DNA of 14,561 bases. It comes from JAHEYG01 sp044229775 (GTDB taxonomy: Bacteria; Bacteroidota; Bacteroidia; B-17B0; Aurantibacillaceae). The notes under the pieces are model-generated. The model was not told where the DNA came from, ran no database searches, and saw only the letters and a program-made list of their open reading frames with translations. Shown here in pieces: positions 1 through 6,655 of this stretch. Location: the NCBI GenBank assembly GCA_044229775.1, contig JBGASH010000074.1:1-14561 (forward strand). Direction: 5' to 3'. Both the position numbers and the translations under genes were made by a program. The stretch's first letter is position 1. The number at the start of each line of letters is the position of its first letter.

Positions 1-2
1 GT

Positions 3-134
3 AAAAAGGTATACCTTTCTTTACTGATCATTTTTTCCAGTCTTGCCCTTGTTCATTATACCATGCCTTGCAGTGGTTGTCCGGGCAAATACATTATTTC
101 TGTCATACATCAGCATTTAATGCCGGTGTTGTAA
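3..134 (+). CDS. possible 3' end of a small secreted Cys-containing protein (5' end outside window)
   Basis: An open frame enters from the left edge and stops with TAA at 132-134. Its 43 visible residues begin KKVYLSLLIIFSSLALVHY, which looks like the basic and hydrophobic parts of a signal peptide. A short tail with a CSGC motif and several His follows. No start codon is visible, because the codon before residue 1 ends in GT, so the start must lie upstream. I recognise no family. It could be a chance open frame in an intergenic region; only the signal-peptide-like composition favours a real gene. Confidence 0.3.
   Translation, partial: KKVYLSLLIIFSSLALVHYTMPCSGCPGKYIISVIHQHLMPVL
5..18. repeat. 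14-bp perfect palindrome
   Basis: AAAGGTATACCTTT reads the same on both strands. It lies at the left edge inside the possible small open frame, so its context is cut off. It could be a protein binding site or chance. Confidence 0.3.
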
Positions 135-189
135 GCCTGAATTTAGTTGTACCACTTGTTCGCTGATCTTTTTTCTAAATTTTTTTGAT

Positions 190-867
190 ATGGAAAGGTT
201 CATTCAAATTTCTTTAATTATTCATGTGGTACTTGGTAGTGTTTCTTTATTAACCGGATTAGGCGCTATTCTGTTTCGCAACAAGGTAAAAACGCACCGG
301 CCTTTTGGCAAAGTTTATTTTTGGTGTATGACGTTTGTTTTTATTACCGCTTTTTATATTTCTATCTATAGAGAAAATGTTTTCCTCTTTTTTGTTTCGG
401 TATTCACATACTATTCGGCCATTACCGCTTACCGTTCACTTTCGCTTAAAAAATTACACCTCGATCAAAAACCGCATTGGATCGACTGGGCCATTGAAGG
501 TGTTTTTGGTACTATGCATTGTTTGTTTATTTTATTCGCCGTTTACATTTTTATTAAAGGAAATGTAGCGTTTGGCTCTATCAGTTTTGTGTTTGGGGTT
601 ATTGGCTTAAGAGGAAATATCTCGAACATTATGCGCCTGCGCAAAAAACTAACCTATAAAAATTACTGGCTACTGGCACATATTGGTGGTATGTTGGGCA
701 GTTATATTGGCGCTTTTACCGCTTTTGTTGTAAACAATAATCGCTGGATTGGCGCACCCGATGTGCTGGTTTGGTTGGGACCAACAGTACTACTTGTTCC
801 ACTTATGATCTTTGAACTGAGAAAACACGAAAAGAAAGCGGGGAAGTTTGAAGCGAAAACTAATTAA
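190..867 (+). CDS. multi-pass membrane protein, DUF2306-like
   Basis: This is a 225-residue protein dominated by hydrophobic segments, roughly residues 5-28, 43-60, 63-82, 104-123, 126-142, 160-182 and 191-208, so about seven membrane helices. Histidines recur in or beside the helices: H12, H36 in the sequence THRPFGK, H96, H110 in a GTMHCLF context, and H164 in LLAHIGGMLG. An IHVVLGSVSLLTG start plus THRxxGK after the first helix resembles DUF2306-type predicted membrane proteins, whose biochemical role is not established. The conserved histidines could bind haem or a metal; that is inference. The C-terminus is short and basic. The stop overlaps by 4 nt the stop of the convergent minus-strand gene, so the two transcripts must overlap. 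Family assignment is moderate; membrane location is fairly sure. Confidence 0.7.
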   Translation: MERFIQISLIIHVVLGSVSLLTGLGAILFRNKVKTHRPFGKVYFWCMTFVFITAFYISIYRENVFLFFVSVFTYYSAITAYRSLSLKKLHLDQKPHWIDWAIEGVFGTMHCLFILFAVYIFIKGNVAFGSISFVFGVIGLRGNISNIMRLRKKLTYKNYWLLAHIGGMLGSYIGAFTAFVVNNNRWIGAPDVLVWLGPTVLLVPLMIFELRKHEKKAGKFEAKTN

Positions 868-1277
868 TCTACCACTTTAAATTTAAGATCCGGTAAACGA
901 AACACCTTTCCCGTTGATCTGCTCTTCACTTTAATTTTCTCTATAAAAAACCGATTCCCGGGTTCTAAGGACCAAATACCATATGAAATGGTTGCGATCG
1001 AATCATCCTTGGCATAATAAGGTTCAAATTCTTTTAGCGATCCTTTAATGGCACAAGAATACAAATATGACACCACATAGTAATCGCAAGGTCCGCTCAC
1101 TTGTATATTAGAAACCATCATGAGTTCCGATTTTTTTATATTACCACCAGAGTGACCAAGAATGGTAGCCCGACATTTTTCTTGTTTGGGTTTTCTAACC
1201 CGTATTACCGAAACTTTACTTTGAGCAAAAGTTTGATAACTCAAAACGGATAATATTATAAAAATTGAAAAGCGCAT
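864..1277 (-). CDS. small secreted protein with a GldM C-terminal-like domain (paralog 4 of 4)
   Basis: The 137-residue protein has an N-terminal signal peptide (MRFSIFIILSVLSYQTFAQ) and a single compact domain. Its features match its three neighbours: a Cys before ATILGHSGGNI, a Lys-Ser-Glu-Leu segment, a second Cys before a beta-rich YVVSY stretch, then LEPGNRFFIEKIKVKSR, a TGK turn and terminal LPDLKFKVVD. This layout (LG..GG.I...L, then L.PG..F.I..I.A, then LP...FKV) resembles the last domain of the gliding/type IX secretion protein GldM. Here it stands alone, without GldM's transmembrane helix or long periplasmic shaft. It is the last gene of a four-gene minus-strand run and its start shares 1 nt with the stop of the preceding paralog. 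The exact function is unknown; a periplasmic or exported binding role is inference. Confidence 0.75.
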   Translation of the reverse strand: MRFSIFIILSVLSYQTFAQSKVSVIRVRKPKQEKCRATILGHSGGNIKKSELMMVSNIQVSGPCDYYVVSYLYSCAIKGSLKEFEPYYAKDDSIATISYGIWSLEPGNRFFIEKIKVKSRSTGKVFRLPDLKFKVVD

Positions 1278-1684
1278 TACTGAACCACTTTAAATTTCAT
1301 ATCAGGCATTTTTATTGTTTTACCTGTGCTTTTATCCACTGCTTCTATATCCTCTATCCAAAATTTTTGCTTTACAGGTAAACTATCTAGAATAATCTTG
1401 ATACTTGGAACTATTAAAGGGCCTTTATTCCTATACTCGCATAAGTTGTAATTGGTGTGCATAATGATTTTGAAAGATATAACCCTAAAATCACAACTAC
1501 CATTGACCTCTAGTCCGTTAAAAATAAGTAGTTCTGATCTTTTTATTTCCCCACCTTTTTTTCCTAACACCCCAACAAAACACTTTTTCTCTTTCGGCTT
1601 TCTTACATGAATAAGCGTTGGCGTACTTTGCGAAAAGTATTCGAATGATAGTACAGTTAATATCAGGAAAGTAAAAACTCTCAT
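1277..1684 (-). CDS. small secreted protein with a GldM C-terminal-like domain (paralog 3 of 4)
   Basis: This 135-residue protein has signal peptide MRVFTFLILTVLSFEYFSQ. The mature part contains VGVLGKKGGEIKRSELL, a later Cys-Asp-Phe with a V/ISF strand, FWIEDIEAVDKSTGKTIKMP and the ending DMKFKVVQ. The N-terminal mature segment (HVRKPKEKKC) closely resembles that of paralog 4 (RVRKPKQEKC), so these two are probably the most recent pair. The middle of the protein is the most divergent part of the family. It overlaps its upstream neighbour by 4 nt (ATGA type) and its downstream neighbour by 1 nt, which indicates one transcript and possibly translational coupling. The GldM_C-like assignment rests on motif resemblance only. 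Confidence 0.75.
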   Translation of the reverse strand: MRVFTFLILTVLSFEYFSQSTPTLIHVRKPKEKKCFVGVLGKKGGEIKRSELLIFNGLEVNGSCDFRVISFKIIMHTNYNLCEYRNKGPLIVPSIKIILDSLPVKQKFWIEDIEAVDKSTGKTIKMPDMKFKVVQ

Positions 1685-2100
1685 TTTACAATAAAATAAA
1701 TATCGGGTAAAAATTTCTTTTCGCCGGAAATTCTGTCACTAGCGATAATATTTTTTATAGCAAATTTTTCGCCCGGGTTCAATGATCTTATTAGATCGCC
1801 TTGCCAATGACCCATCGACTCTCCTTTAACCAACACCGGAGCGTGTGTGCAAGTCTTGGCATCGCCAAACGAAAAAACAAAAGATTCTAATTTATAGTTA
1901 CATCCAATTATTTCCACCTTTTTGCATTTCATAAGCGTTTTGTAAGGTATAGATCCACCAGAATGACCAAGAATAGCCGCTGAACAAACCCCATTCTTCT
2001 TTTGCGTTTCTACCTCCTTTTTCACTTTTATTTTTTTTACTTCCTGCGAAAAGCATTCGAATGACAGAAATGTTAATATGAGAAGGATAAAAAATCTCAT
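1681..2100 (-). CDS. small secreted protein with a GldM C-terminal-like domain (paralog 2 of 4)
   Basis: This 139-residue protein has signal peptide MRFFILLILTFLSFECFSQ followed directly by EVKKIKVKKE, a basic segment shared exactly with paralog 1. The domain then runs CSAAILGHSGGSI, a second and third Cys (KC, GC) framing a KKVEII strand, YKLESFVFSF, LNPGEKFAIKNIIASDR, a SGEK turn and the ending LPDIYFIVK. Sharing the EVKKIKVKKE stretch with paralog 1 suggests tandem duplication of an ancestral unit. It starts immediately after the stop of paralog 1 and overlaps paralog 3 by 4 nt. Paired cysteines could form disulfides in the periplasm or outside the cell; that is inference. Confidence 0.75.
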   Translation of the reverse strand: MRFFILLILTFLSFECFSQEVKKIKVKKEVETQKKNGVCSAAILGHSGGSIPYKTLMKCKKVEIIGCNYKLESFVFSFGDAKTCTHAPVLVKGESMGHWQGDLIRSLNPGEKFAIKNIIASDRISGEKKFLPDIYFIVK

Positions 2101-2514
2101 CTAATTTACTTTAAAGGTTAAGCTTGGCAATGAGACATCTTTTCCGGTAACCGGGTCTTTTGCTTTGATGTCAGTTATATAAAATTTGTTTCCCAATCCC
2201 AATGATTGTAAAACCGCTCTACCTTCTCTCGTAAAAAACTCATCTTTAGAAGGGGATAACAGTGCCGGTTTTCCAGCTTTTCCAGCGTAACTAATTACAA
2301 AAGATTCAATCTTATAAATACAAACTACAGTCTCAAGCTTTTCACAAAATTGAAGTTTATTTTTTGAAATATACCCGCCAGGTATTCCTAATAAAGCCGC
2401 CGAACAGGTATCTCTTTTAATCACAGCTTCCTTCTTAACTTTTATCTTCTTTACCTCCTGTGAAAACACAAACAGGCCGCCAAACAATAAAAATATACAT
2501 AAAGCGTATTTCAT
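2101..2514 (-). CDS. small secreted protein with a GldM C-terminal-like domain (paralog 1 of 4, first of the run)
   Basis: I place the start at 2514 (MKYALCIFLLFGGLFVFSQ), giving 137 residues. An in-frame ATG at 2538 would put eight charged or polar residues (MFFPDYKA) before a normal signal peptide, and it lies on a -7-like element. After the signal peptide come EVKKIKVKKE, then CSAALLGIPGGYI, a FC...VVC cysteine pair, YKIESFVISY, LGLGNKFYITDIKAKDP, a TGK turn and the ending LPSLTFKVN. This member fits the GldM C-terminal pattern best (Y/FI.DIKAK.P...LP...FKV). It leads the tandem run, 54 nt downstream of the SET-domain gene. Function unknown. Confidence 0.75.
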   Translation of the reverse strand: MKYALCIFLLFGGLFVFSQEVKKIKVKKEAVIKRDTCSAALLGIPGGYISKNKLQFCEKLETVVCIYKIESFVISYAGKAGKPALLSPSKDEFFTREGRAVLQSLGLGNKFYITDIKAKDPVTGKDVSLPSLTFKVN

Positions 2515-2537
2515 GGCTTTATAATCCGGAAAAAACA

Positions 2538-2545
2538 AAAAGATA
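2538..2545 (-). promoter_or_regulatory. possible -7 element upstream of the GldM-C-like gene run
   Basis: On the minus strand this reads TATCTTTT, seven of eight positions of the Bacteroidota TAnnTTTG element. It would start transcription roughly 15-20 nt before the ATG at 2514. No convincing -33 element is seen, so this is weak. Confidence 0.3.
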
Positions 2546-2568
2546 CAGAAAATTATTGGAAAAACAGC

Positions 2569-2979
2569 TTAGTTACGGCCTATTTTAATATTATAGCGGG
2601 CCACATCCCAATATTGTTTGCCATAAGAAACAAACAACTCCTCACCCGCATGTATTTCGCGGGTAGCTACAATAAAACATTTGTCTTTGGTGGTTTCGTA
2701 CTGACAATTATTTTTTAAACCCTTGGTGCGACTTAAACCATGCGCATCATTGGCATAACGGGCTTTATACTGACGGGTTGGAAACGCGTCGATACAACAT
2801 TTCTTATTGATGTAAACCAAATATCCATCCTCATCTCTTTCTACACGACGCATGTATTCTTTCCAGTCGATGATCTCACCTCTGTATTCAATAACTACTG
2901 CGCCTTTTTTTATTGGTTTTTTGGTGTATAAGCCTTTACCGGCTTTAGGGAGCTGCGATTTTTTTACTACGAGTGCCAT
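2569..2979 (-). CDS. small SET-domain protein (putative lysine methyltransferase)
   Basis: The 136-residue protein is essentially one SET domain. Visible landmarks in order are AGKGLYTKKPIKKGAVVIEY (residues 13-32, with the GxG cofactor-side motif), YRGEII (32-37), a YLVYINKKCCIDA strand pair (53-65), ARYANDAH (73-80) where classical SET domains have RFxNHS, an NNCQYE segment (90-95) and GEELFVSYG (112-120), which contributes the catalytic Tyr region. SET enzymes transfer a methyl group from S-adenosylmethionine to protein lysines. Bacterial members are scattered and their substrates mostly unknown. No pre-SET or post-SET zinc cluster is present. It has its own probable promoter (3011-3018) and lies between hldD and the GldM-C-like run. 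The SET call is fairly firm; activity and substrate are unknown. Confidence 0.85.
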   Translation of the reverse strand: MALVVKKSQLPKAGKGLYTKKPIKKGAVVIEYRGEIIDWKEYMRRVERDEDGYLVYINKKCCIDAFPTRQYKARYANDAHGLSRTKGLKNNCQYETTKDKCFIVATREIHAGEELFVSYGKQYWDVARYNIKIGRN

Positions 2980-3010
2980 AATTTAAGTACAGTTCTTTTT
3001 TTTGAGAGTA

Positions 3011-3018
3011 CAAAGATA
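3011..3018 (-). promoter_or_regulatory. -7 promoter element of the SET-domain gene
   Basis: The minus strand reads TATCTTTG, a perfect match to the Bacteroidota TAnnTTTG -7 element, about 32 nt before the ATG at 2979. The predicted leader is short and AT-rich. A clear -33 TTTG at normal spacing was not found. Confidence 0.5.
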
Positions 3019-3071
3019 AGGCTTTATCAATGAAATGAAAAATTAAATTTAGGTTAAGTAAAGTGGGCGGC

Positions 3072-4037
3072 TTATAAATATTTATGCGGACTCAGATAAT
3101 TGACCACATAATCTTTCACGCCATCCTCTAACGACGTGAAGGCTTTTGCATAACCGGCTTTCTGTAATTTTTGCATATTGGCTTCGGTGAAATATTGATA
3201 CTTATCGCGAATATCGACAGGCGTATCAATGAATTCTATTTTAGGTTCTTTAGCCATTGCTTTAAATGTGGCGTTGGCCAGATCTAAGAACGTGCGCGCT
3301 TTACCACTACCTAAATTGTAGATGCCGCTTTCTATTTTTTGCTGGTAAGCGAAATACAAAACGTTTACCACATCTTTCACGTAAACAAAATCGCGCAGTT
3401 GTCCCCCATCAGCATATTTCGGGTTATGGCTTTTGAATAACTTTACCGATCCCTTTTCATTAACCTGATTAAAAGCATGAAAGATCACCGAAGCCATTCG
3501 GCTTTTGTGAAATTCGTTGGGACCGTAAACATTAAAGAATTTAAAGCCGGCCCAAAAAGGCGGCGTTTGTTTTTGCTGCAAGGCCCATTTATCAAAATCG
3601 TTCTTGCTTTCGCCGTAAGGGTTCAAGGGTTTTAATAATGGGATCTTTGTCTCGTCATCCTCATAACCATGCTCGCCTAAACCATAAGTAGCGGCAGAAG
3701 AAGCATATATTAAAGGGATATTATTTTGAGAACAAATGTTCCAGATCGCTTTGGTATAATTTAAATTTAGTTGATTGAATAATTCAACATTAAACTCGGT
3801 GGTATCGGTACGCGCGCCAATGTGAAAAACAAACTTTACTTTAGAAGCATTGGTTTTGAGCCACGATTCAAATTGCGAACGGTCAATTTTTTGAGAATAT
3901 TTTTTATTGGCATAATTAGCTTCTTTTTCTTTATGCGAAAAATCATCTACTAAAATTATATCCTCTATCCCTTCACTGTTCAGTTTCGAAACTAAACAAC
4001 TGCCAATAAATCCTGCCGCGCCGGTAACAATTATCAT
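3072..4037 (-). CDS. hldD: ADP-L-glycero-D-manno-heptose 6-epimerase
   Basis: The enzyme epimerises ADP-D-glycero-beta-D-manno-heptose to the L-glycero form used for the LPS inner core, in the cytosol with bound NADP. The 321-residue length fits the family (about 310). The extended short-chain dehydrogenase fold is clear: TGAAGFIGS with GxxGxxG at residues 6-12, acidic DD at 31-32 ending strand 2, HIGARTDTTE at 72-81 (diagnostic for HldD), YASSAATYG at 111-119 with the catalytic Ser region, and NPYGESK with Tyr141 and Lys145 as the YxxxK pair. FFNVYGPNE and a QLRDFVYVKDV segment follow. It is separated from the SET gene by 92 nt holding that gene's own promoter, so it may be monocistronic. 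It diverges from the fadD-like gene across a palindrome. rfaD is the older symbol. Confidence 0.95.
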   Translation of the reverse strand: MIIVTGAAGFIGSCLVSKLNSEGIEDIILVDDFSHKEKEANYANKKYSQKIDRSQFESWLKTNASKVKFVFHIGARTDTTEFNVELFNQLNLNYTKAIWNICSQNNIPLIYASSAATYGLGEHGYEDDETKIPLLKPLNPYGESKNDFDKWALQQKQTPPFWAGFKFFNVYGPNEFHKSRMASVIFHAFNQVNEKGSVKLFKSHNPKYADGGQLRDFVYVKDVVNVLYFAYQQKIESGIYNLGSGKARTFLDLANATFKAMAKEPKIEFIDTPVDIRDKYQYFTEANMQKLQKAGYAKAFTSLEDGVKDYVVNYLSPHKYL

Positions 4038-4054
4038 CTTTTTAATTTGAGGTA

Positions 4055-4062
4055 TAAAAGTA
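4055..4062 (-). promoter_or_regulatory. possible -7 element of hldD
   Basis: The minus strand reads TACTTTTA, seven of eight positions of TAnnTTTG, about 18 nt before the hldD ATG. A TTG lies about 24 nt further upstream, inside the palindrome at 4082-4097, but the spacing is longer than usual. Confidence 0.3.
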
Positions 4063-4081
4063 ATAAATAAACACTTAAATT

Positions 4082-4097
4082 TTTGACAATTGTCAAA
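4082..4097. promoter_or_regulatory. 16-bp perfect palindrome, candidate operator
   Basis: TTTGACAATTGTCAAA is a perfect inverted repeat with no spacer. It lies in the 150-bp divergent region, 45 nt from the hldD start and 71 nt from the -7 element of the fadD-like gene. Size and position suit a dimeric regulator acting on one or both genes. No regulator can be named. Confidence 0.4.
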
Positions 4098-4167
4098 TTC
4101 GGGTTACTTATTTTAAGATTTTGACTTTTTTTCTAAGTCTGGCCGCCATACCTTACATCTAAAATAT

Positions 4168-4175
4168 TATCTTTG
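4168..4175 (+). promoter_or_regulatory. -7 promoter element of the acyl-CoA synthetase gene
   Basis: TATCTTTG is a perfect TAnnTTTG match. Transcription should begin a few bases downstream, near 4180-4182, leaving a leader of roughly 6-14 nt. That excludes the in-frame TTG at 4173 and favours ATG 4188 or ATG 4194 as the start. Confidence 0.5.
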
Positions 4176-4187
4176 ATTCTGTTATTT

Positions 4188-5990
4188 ATGCAGATGCAAA
4201 TTACTCGGGTATTTGATATTTTAGAACTTCACAAGGGCACTTATAATAAAGAAGATATTCTTTGTGGTAAAGAAGCTTCATCAGATGGTAAGTCGGGCAA
4301 ACATTGGAAAAAATACAGCAGTGCCGATTTTACCAATTATGCTAATTGGGTAAGCTATGGTTTACTCTCAATGGGGCTGACCCGCAACGATAAAGTAGCC
4401 ATCATTTCTAATAATCGTCCCGAATGGTGTTTTGCCGATTATGGTTGTCAGCAGGCAGGCATAGTTACCGTTCCCATATTTCCTACCGCCAGTAATCATG
4501 ATCTTAAATTCATTTTAAATCATGCAGAGGTAAAAGCCGTTTTTATTTCTGATAAAAGTATTTTCGCAAAATTAGCTACCCTTGAAACGGAGATCCCAAC
4601 TGTAAAACAGGTGATCAGTTTTAATAAGCTCGATGGTATTATGCATTTTAGCGATTTTATAGAAGTTGGAAAGAAAAATGAAGCGGCTGAAAAAGTTGAA
4701 ACGATAAAAAGATCCATCAGTCCAAAAGATCTATTAACCATACTTTATACCTCCGGTACAACCGGCACACCCAAAGGCGTAATGATCTCGCACGAAAATT
4801 TAGTGCAGAATGTGATCAGTTGTCAGGATTTTGCGCCATTTGCCTCCTGGTGGAAGGCCTTGAGTTTTTTGCCGCTTAATCACGTTTACGAACGTATGCT
4901 TAACACCTTGTATCTGTACAAAGGCATTTCTATTTATTTTGCGGAAGGTTTTGAGACCATTGGTGATAATTTAAAAGAGATACAACCACAAATATTTGTT
5001 TCGGTTCCGCGATTGATAGAGCGTGTTTACGAAAAGATAACTTCCACCGGCGAAAAACTTACAGGCTTTAAACGCAAGGTCTTTGATTGGAGTATTAGGT
5101 TGGCCGAAAGATATGAAGTGGATGGCGCCAACGGATTTTTTTACGAATTACAGAGAAAGGTGGCCGACAAATTAGTGTATAGTAAATGGCGCGCAGGTGT
5201 TGGAGGAAAATTAGTTTGTTTAGCCTCAGGGGGTGCGGCCCTTAATCCTAAATTAGAGCGTATTTTTTTATGTGCTAACATTATTGTTTTACAGGGATAC
5301 GGTTTAACCGAAACCTGTGTAGTGGTAAGCGTGAACCGTTTTGGTGGTGGAAATATACGCATTGGATGTGTTGGTCCTCTGATAAGTGCGGTTGAAGTAA
5401 AGATCGCTGAAGAGAGTGGCGAGATCCTGGTAAAAGGTCCGAGTGTAATGATGGGCTATTATAAGAATAAAGAAGCTACCGACGAGGTGATGGATAAGGA
5501 CGGGTGGTTTCATACCGGCGATGTTGGGAAATTTGAGGGCAAGTTTTTAAAGATAACCGACAGGATAAAAGAAATATTTAAGACCAGCGCGGGTAAATAC
5601 ATTGCGCCGCTGGCCATTGAAAATAAATTAAAAGAATGCCGTTTTATTGAACAGTGCATGGTAGTGGGCGAGGGACAAAAATTTGCTTCGGCTTTGATCG
5701 TTCCTAACTTTGCTAACTTTAAAGATTATTGTAAACAACATAACATTGATTGGCAAACGCCAGCCGTTATGTGTGAACATCCCGATCTTAAAAAAATGGT
5801 TAACGAACACGTAAGATCCGTAAATAAAACCCTGGCGCCTTACGAGCAATTAAAACGTTGCGAAATTTTAAAGAAAGAATGGAGCGTTGACGGCGGCGAA
5901 TTAACCCCTAAACTAAGTTTAAAACGTAAGATCATAAAAGAGAAGAACCAGGAGGCCCTTAAAAAAATATTTGAGGTTGATGAGAGCTAG
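4188..5990 (+). CDS. long-chain fatty-acid--CoA ligase (AMP-forming), FadD15-like
   Basis: The enzyme activates fatty acids with ATP and CoA through an acyl-adenylate, feeding beta-oxidation or lipid synthesis. From ATG 4188 it has 600 residues, normal for the family. The adenylate-forming motifs are all present: YTSGTTGTPKG at 187-197 (phosphate loop), QGYGLTET at 369-376, GWFHTGD at 439-445, and ITDRIKEIFKTSAGKYIAP at 456-474 covering the hinge and the start of the C-terminal lid. The FKTSAGKYIAP ending is typical of long-chain rather than acetyl-CoA synthetases. There is no signal peptide or membrane helix; peripheral membrane association is usual. I prefer ATG 4188 (or ATG 4194, six nt later, MQITRVFD) over the upstream TTG 4173, because TTG 4173 overlaps the -7 element. 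The gene is isolated, divergent from hldD, and probably monocistronic. Chain-length preference cannot be read from sequence. Confidence 0.92.
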   Translation: MQMQITRVFDILELHKGTYNKEDILCGKEASSDGKSGKHWKKYSSADFTNYANWVSYGLLSMGLTRNDKVAIISNNRPEWCFADYGCQQAGIVTVPIFPTASNHDLKFILNHAEVKAVFISDKSIFAKLATLETEIPTVKQVISFNKLDGIMHFSDFIEVGKKNEAAEKVETIKRSISPKDLLTILYTSGTTGTPKGVMISHENLVQNVISCQDFAPFASWWKALSFLPLNHVYERMLNTLYLYKGISIYFAEGFETIGDNLKEIQPQIFVSVPRLIERVYEKITSTGEKLTGFKRKVFDWSIRLAERYEVDGANGFFYELQRKVADKLVYSKWRAGVGGKLVCLASGGAALNPKLERIFLCANIIVLQGYGLTETCVVVSVNRFGGGNIRIGCVGPLISAVEVKIAEESGEILVKGPSVMMGYYKNKEATDEVMDKDGWFHTGDVGKFEGKFLKITDRIKEIFKTSAGKYIAPLAIENKLKECRFIEQCMVVGEGQKFASALIVPNFANFKDYCKQHNIDWQTPAVMCEHPDLKKMVNEHVRSVNKTLAPYEQLKRCEILKKEWSVDGGELTPKLSLKRKIIKEKNQEALKKIFEVDES

Positions 5991-6080
5991 CTAAACACAC
6001 ATTCTATAAAAACCCCTTTCTCAAGATTTTCCCGATCCAATAACCCATTTATATCTAATTTATCATCTAAGGCTTGTTTT

Positions 6081-6220
6081 AATAAAAAGAATTAGTATTT
6101 TGACCCCGAATTCGGATTTTTAACATGCTATTGAGGTCAAAATATTTGTTACTCATATTCTGTTTCACGAGCATCCTCATTGCTGCTCAAACCTCTTCTT
6201 TTCTTTTAAAACCCGAAAGG
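6081..6220. repeat. 140-bp perfect direct repeat, copy 1
   Basis: This segment is identical base for base to 6641-6780, 560 bp downstream. It covers the leader, the start codon at 6125 and the first 32 codons of the unknown secreted protein. The flanks differ at both ends (T versus C on the left, G versus A on the right), so the repeat is exactly 140 bp. This copy is in the expected 5' position and is probably the original. Confidence 0.97.
6096..6144 (+). promoter_or_regulatory. inverted repeat enclosing the start codon
   Basis: TATTTTGACC (6096-6105) and GGTCAAAATA (6135-6144) are perfect 10-bp inverted arms. The interval holds a second palindrome, CCGAATTCGG (6106-6115), and the ATG at 6125. 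In RNA this could fold into a stem that hides the start codon; as DNA it could be a regulator site. The same structure is repeated at 6656-6704 because of the 140-bp duplication. Confidence 0.35.
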
Positions 6221-6655
6221 GCGCTTGAATTAAGTAAAGCGGCATCATCGGGCAGTTTAGCAGTGGTAATCGATAATGAAAAGTATGCTTACGACGGGGC
6301 TCTTGTGTCAGCCGTTAAAAATTATTGGAAAGCCTCTTCCTACCGTTTTATGTCACGTACCGAATTTTATGAAGGCGTTAAAGCGGGAAAATTACCAAAG
6401 ACCAATCTGTATCTATACGAGAACGAATATGGTTCCGGAAACTTCATATTAACCAATTCTCCATCTAACGAAACGTTTTTTACGAAAAAAGACAAATCGC
6501 TTGCCAACCTTGAATATTCTATACTTAATTCAGGGTTCGATTTTAAGGGGAAAATACTCGACGGTTATTTCGATCTCATGGTAAAACATTTTAATTTCGA
6601 GATCAAGTATTGCGGCAATGAATCTAATTTTACTAAAGACAATAAAAAGAATTAG
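6125..6655 (+). CDS. secreted protein of unknown function, truncated by the internal duplication
   Basis: The open frame encodes 176 residues beginning with signal peptide MLLRSKYLLLIFCFTSILIA, then AQTSSFLLKPER. The body is mixed alpha/beta with YWKASSYRFMSRTEFYEG and LYLYENEYGSGNFILTN segments; I recognise no family. The last four residues (NKKN) and the TAG stop come only from the second copy of the 140-bp repeat, so the natural C-terminus is missing. Removing 141 bp between the AAAG at 6635-6638 and the AAAG at 6776-6779 joins the frame at codon GGA to the fragment 6782-7045, giving a 259-residue protein. That protein would end in a hydrophobic segment (LPFILGSLGVLVLGLGTAYL), suggesting a membrane-anchored protein exposed outside the inner membrane. 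In the intact form its stop lies 6 nt before the M48 peptidase start, so the two are probably co-expressed. Confidence 0.75.
   Translation: MLLRSKYLLLIFCFTSILIAAQTSSFLLKPERALELSKAASSGSLAVVIDNEKYAYDGALVSAVKNYWKASSYRFMSRTEFYEGVKAGKLPKTNLYLYENEYGSGNFILTNSPSNETFFTKKDKSLANLEYSILNSGFDFKGKILDGYFDLMVKHFNFEIKYCGNESNFTKDNKKN

Noticed and set aside
2515..2538. Longer N-terminus (MFFPDYKA) for the first GldM-C-like paralog
   Set aside because: It places acidic and polar residues before a normal signal peptide and overlaps a -7-like element; the paralogs start directly with M-K/R-hydrophobic.
5141..5849. Several open frames of about 70 codons on the minus strand opposite the acyl-CoA synthetase gene
   Set aside because: They are antisense to a strongly conserved gene, mutually overlapping, with no recognisable protein features.
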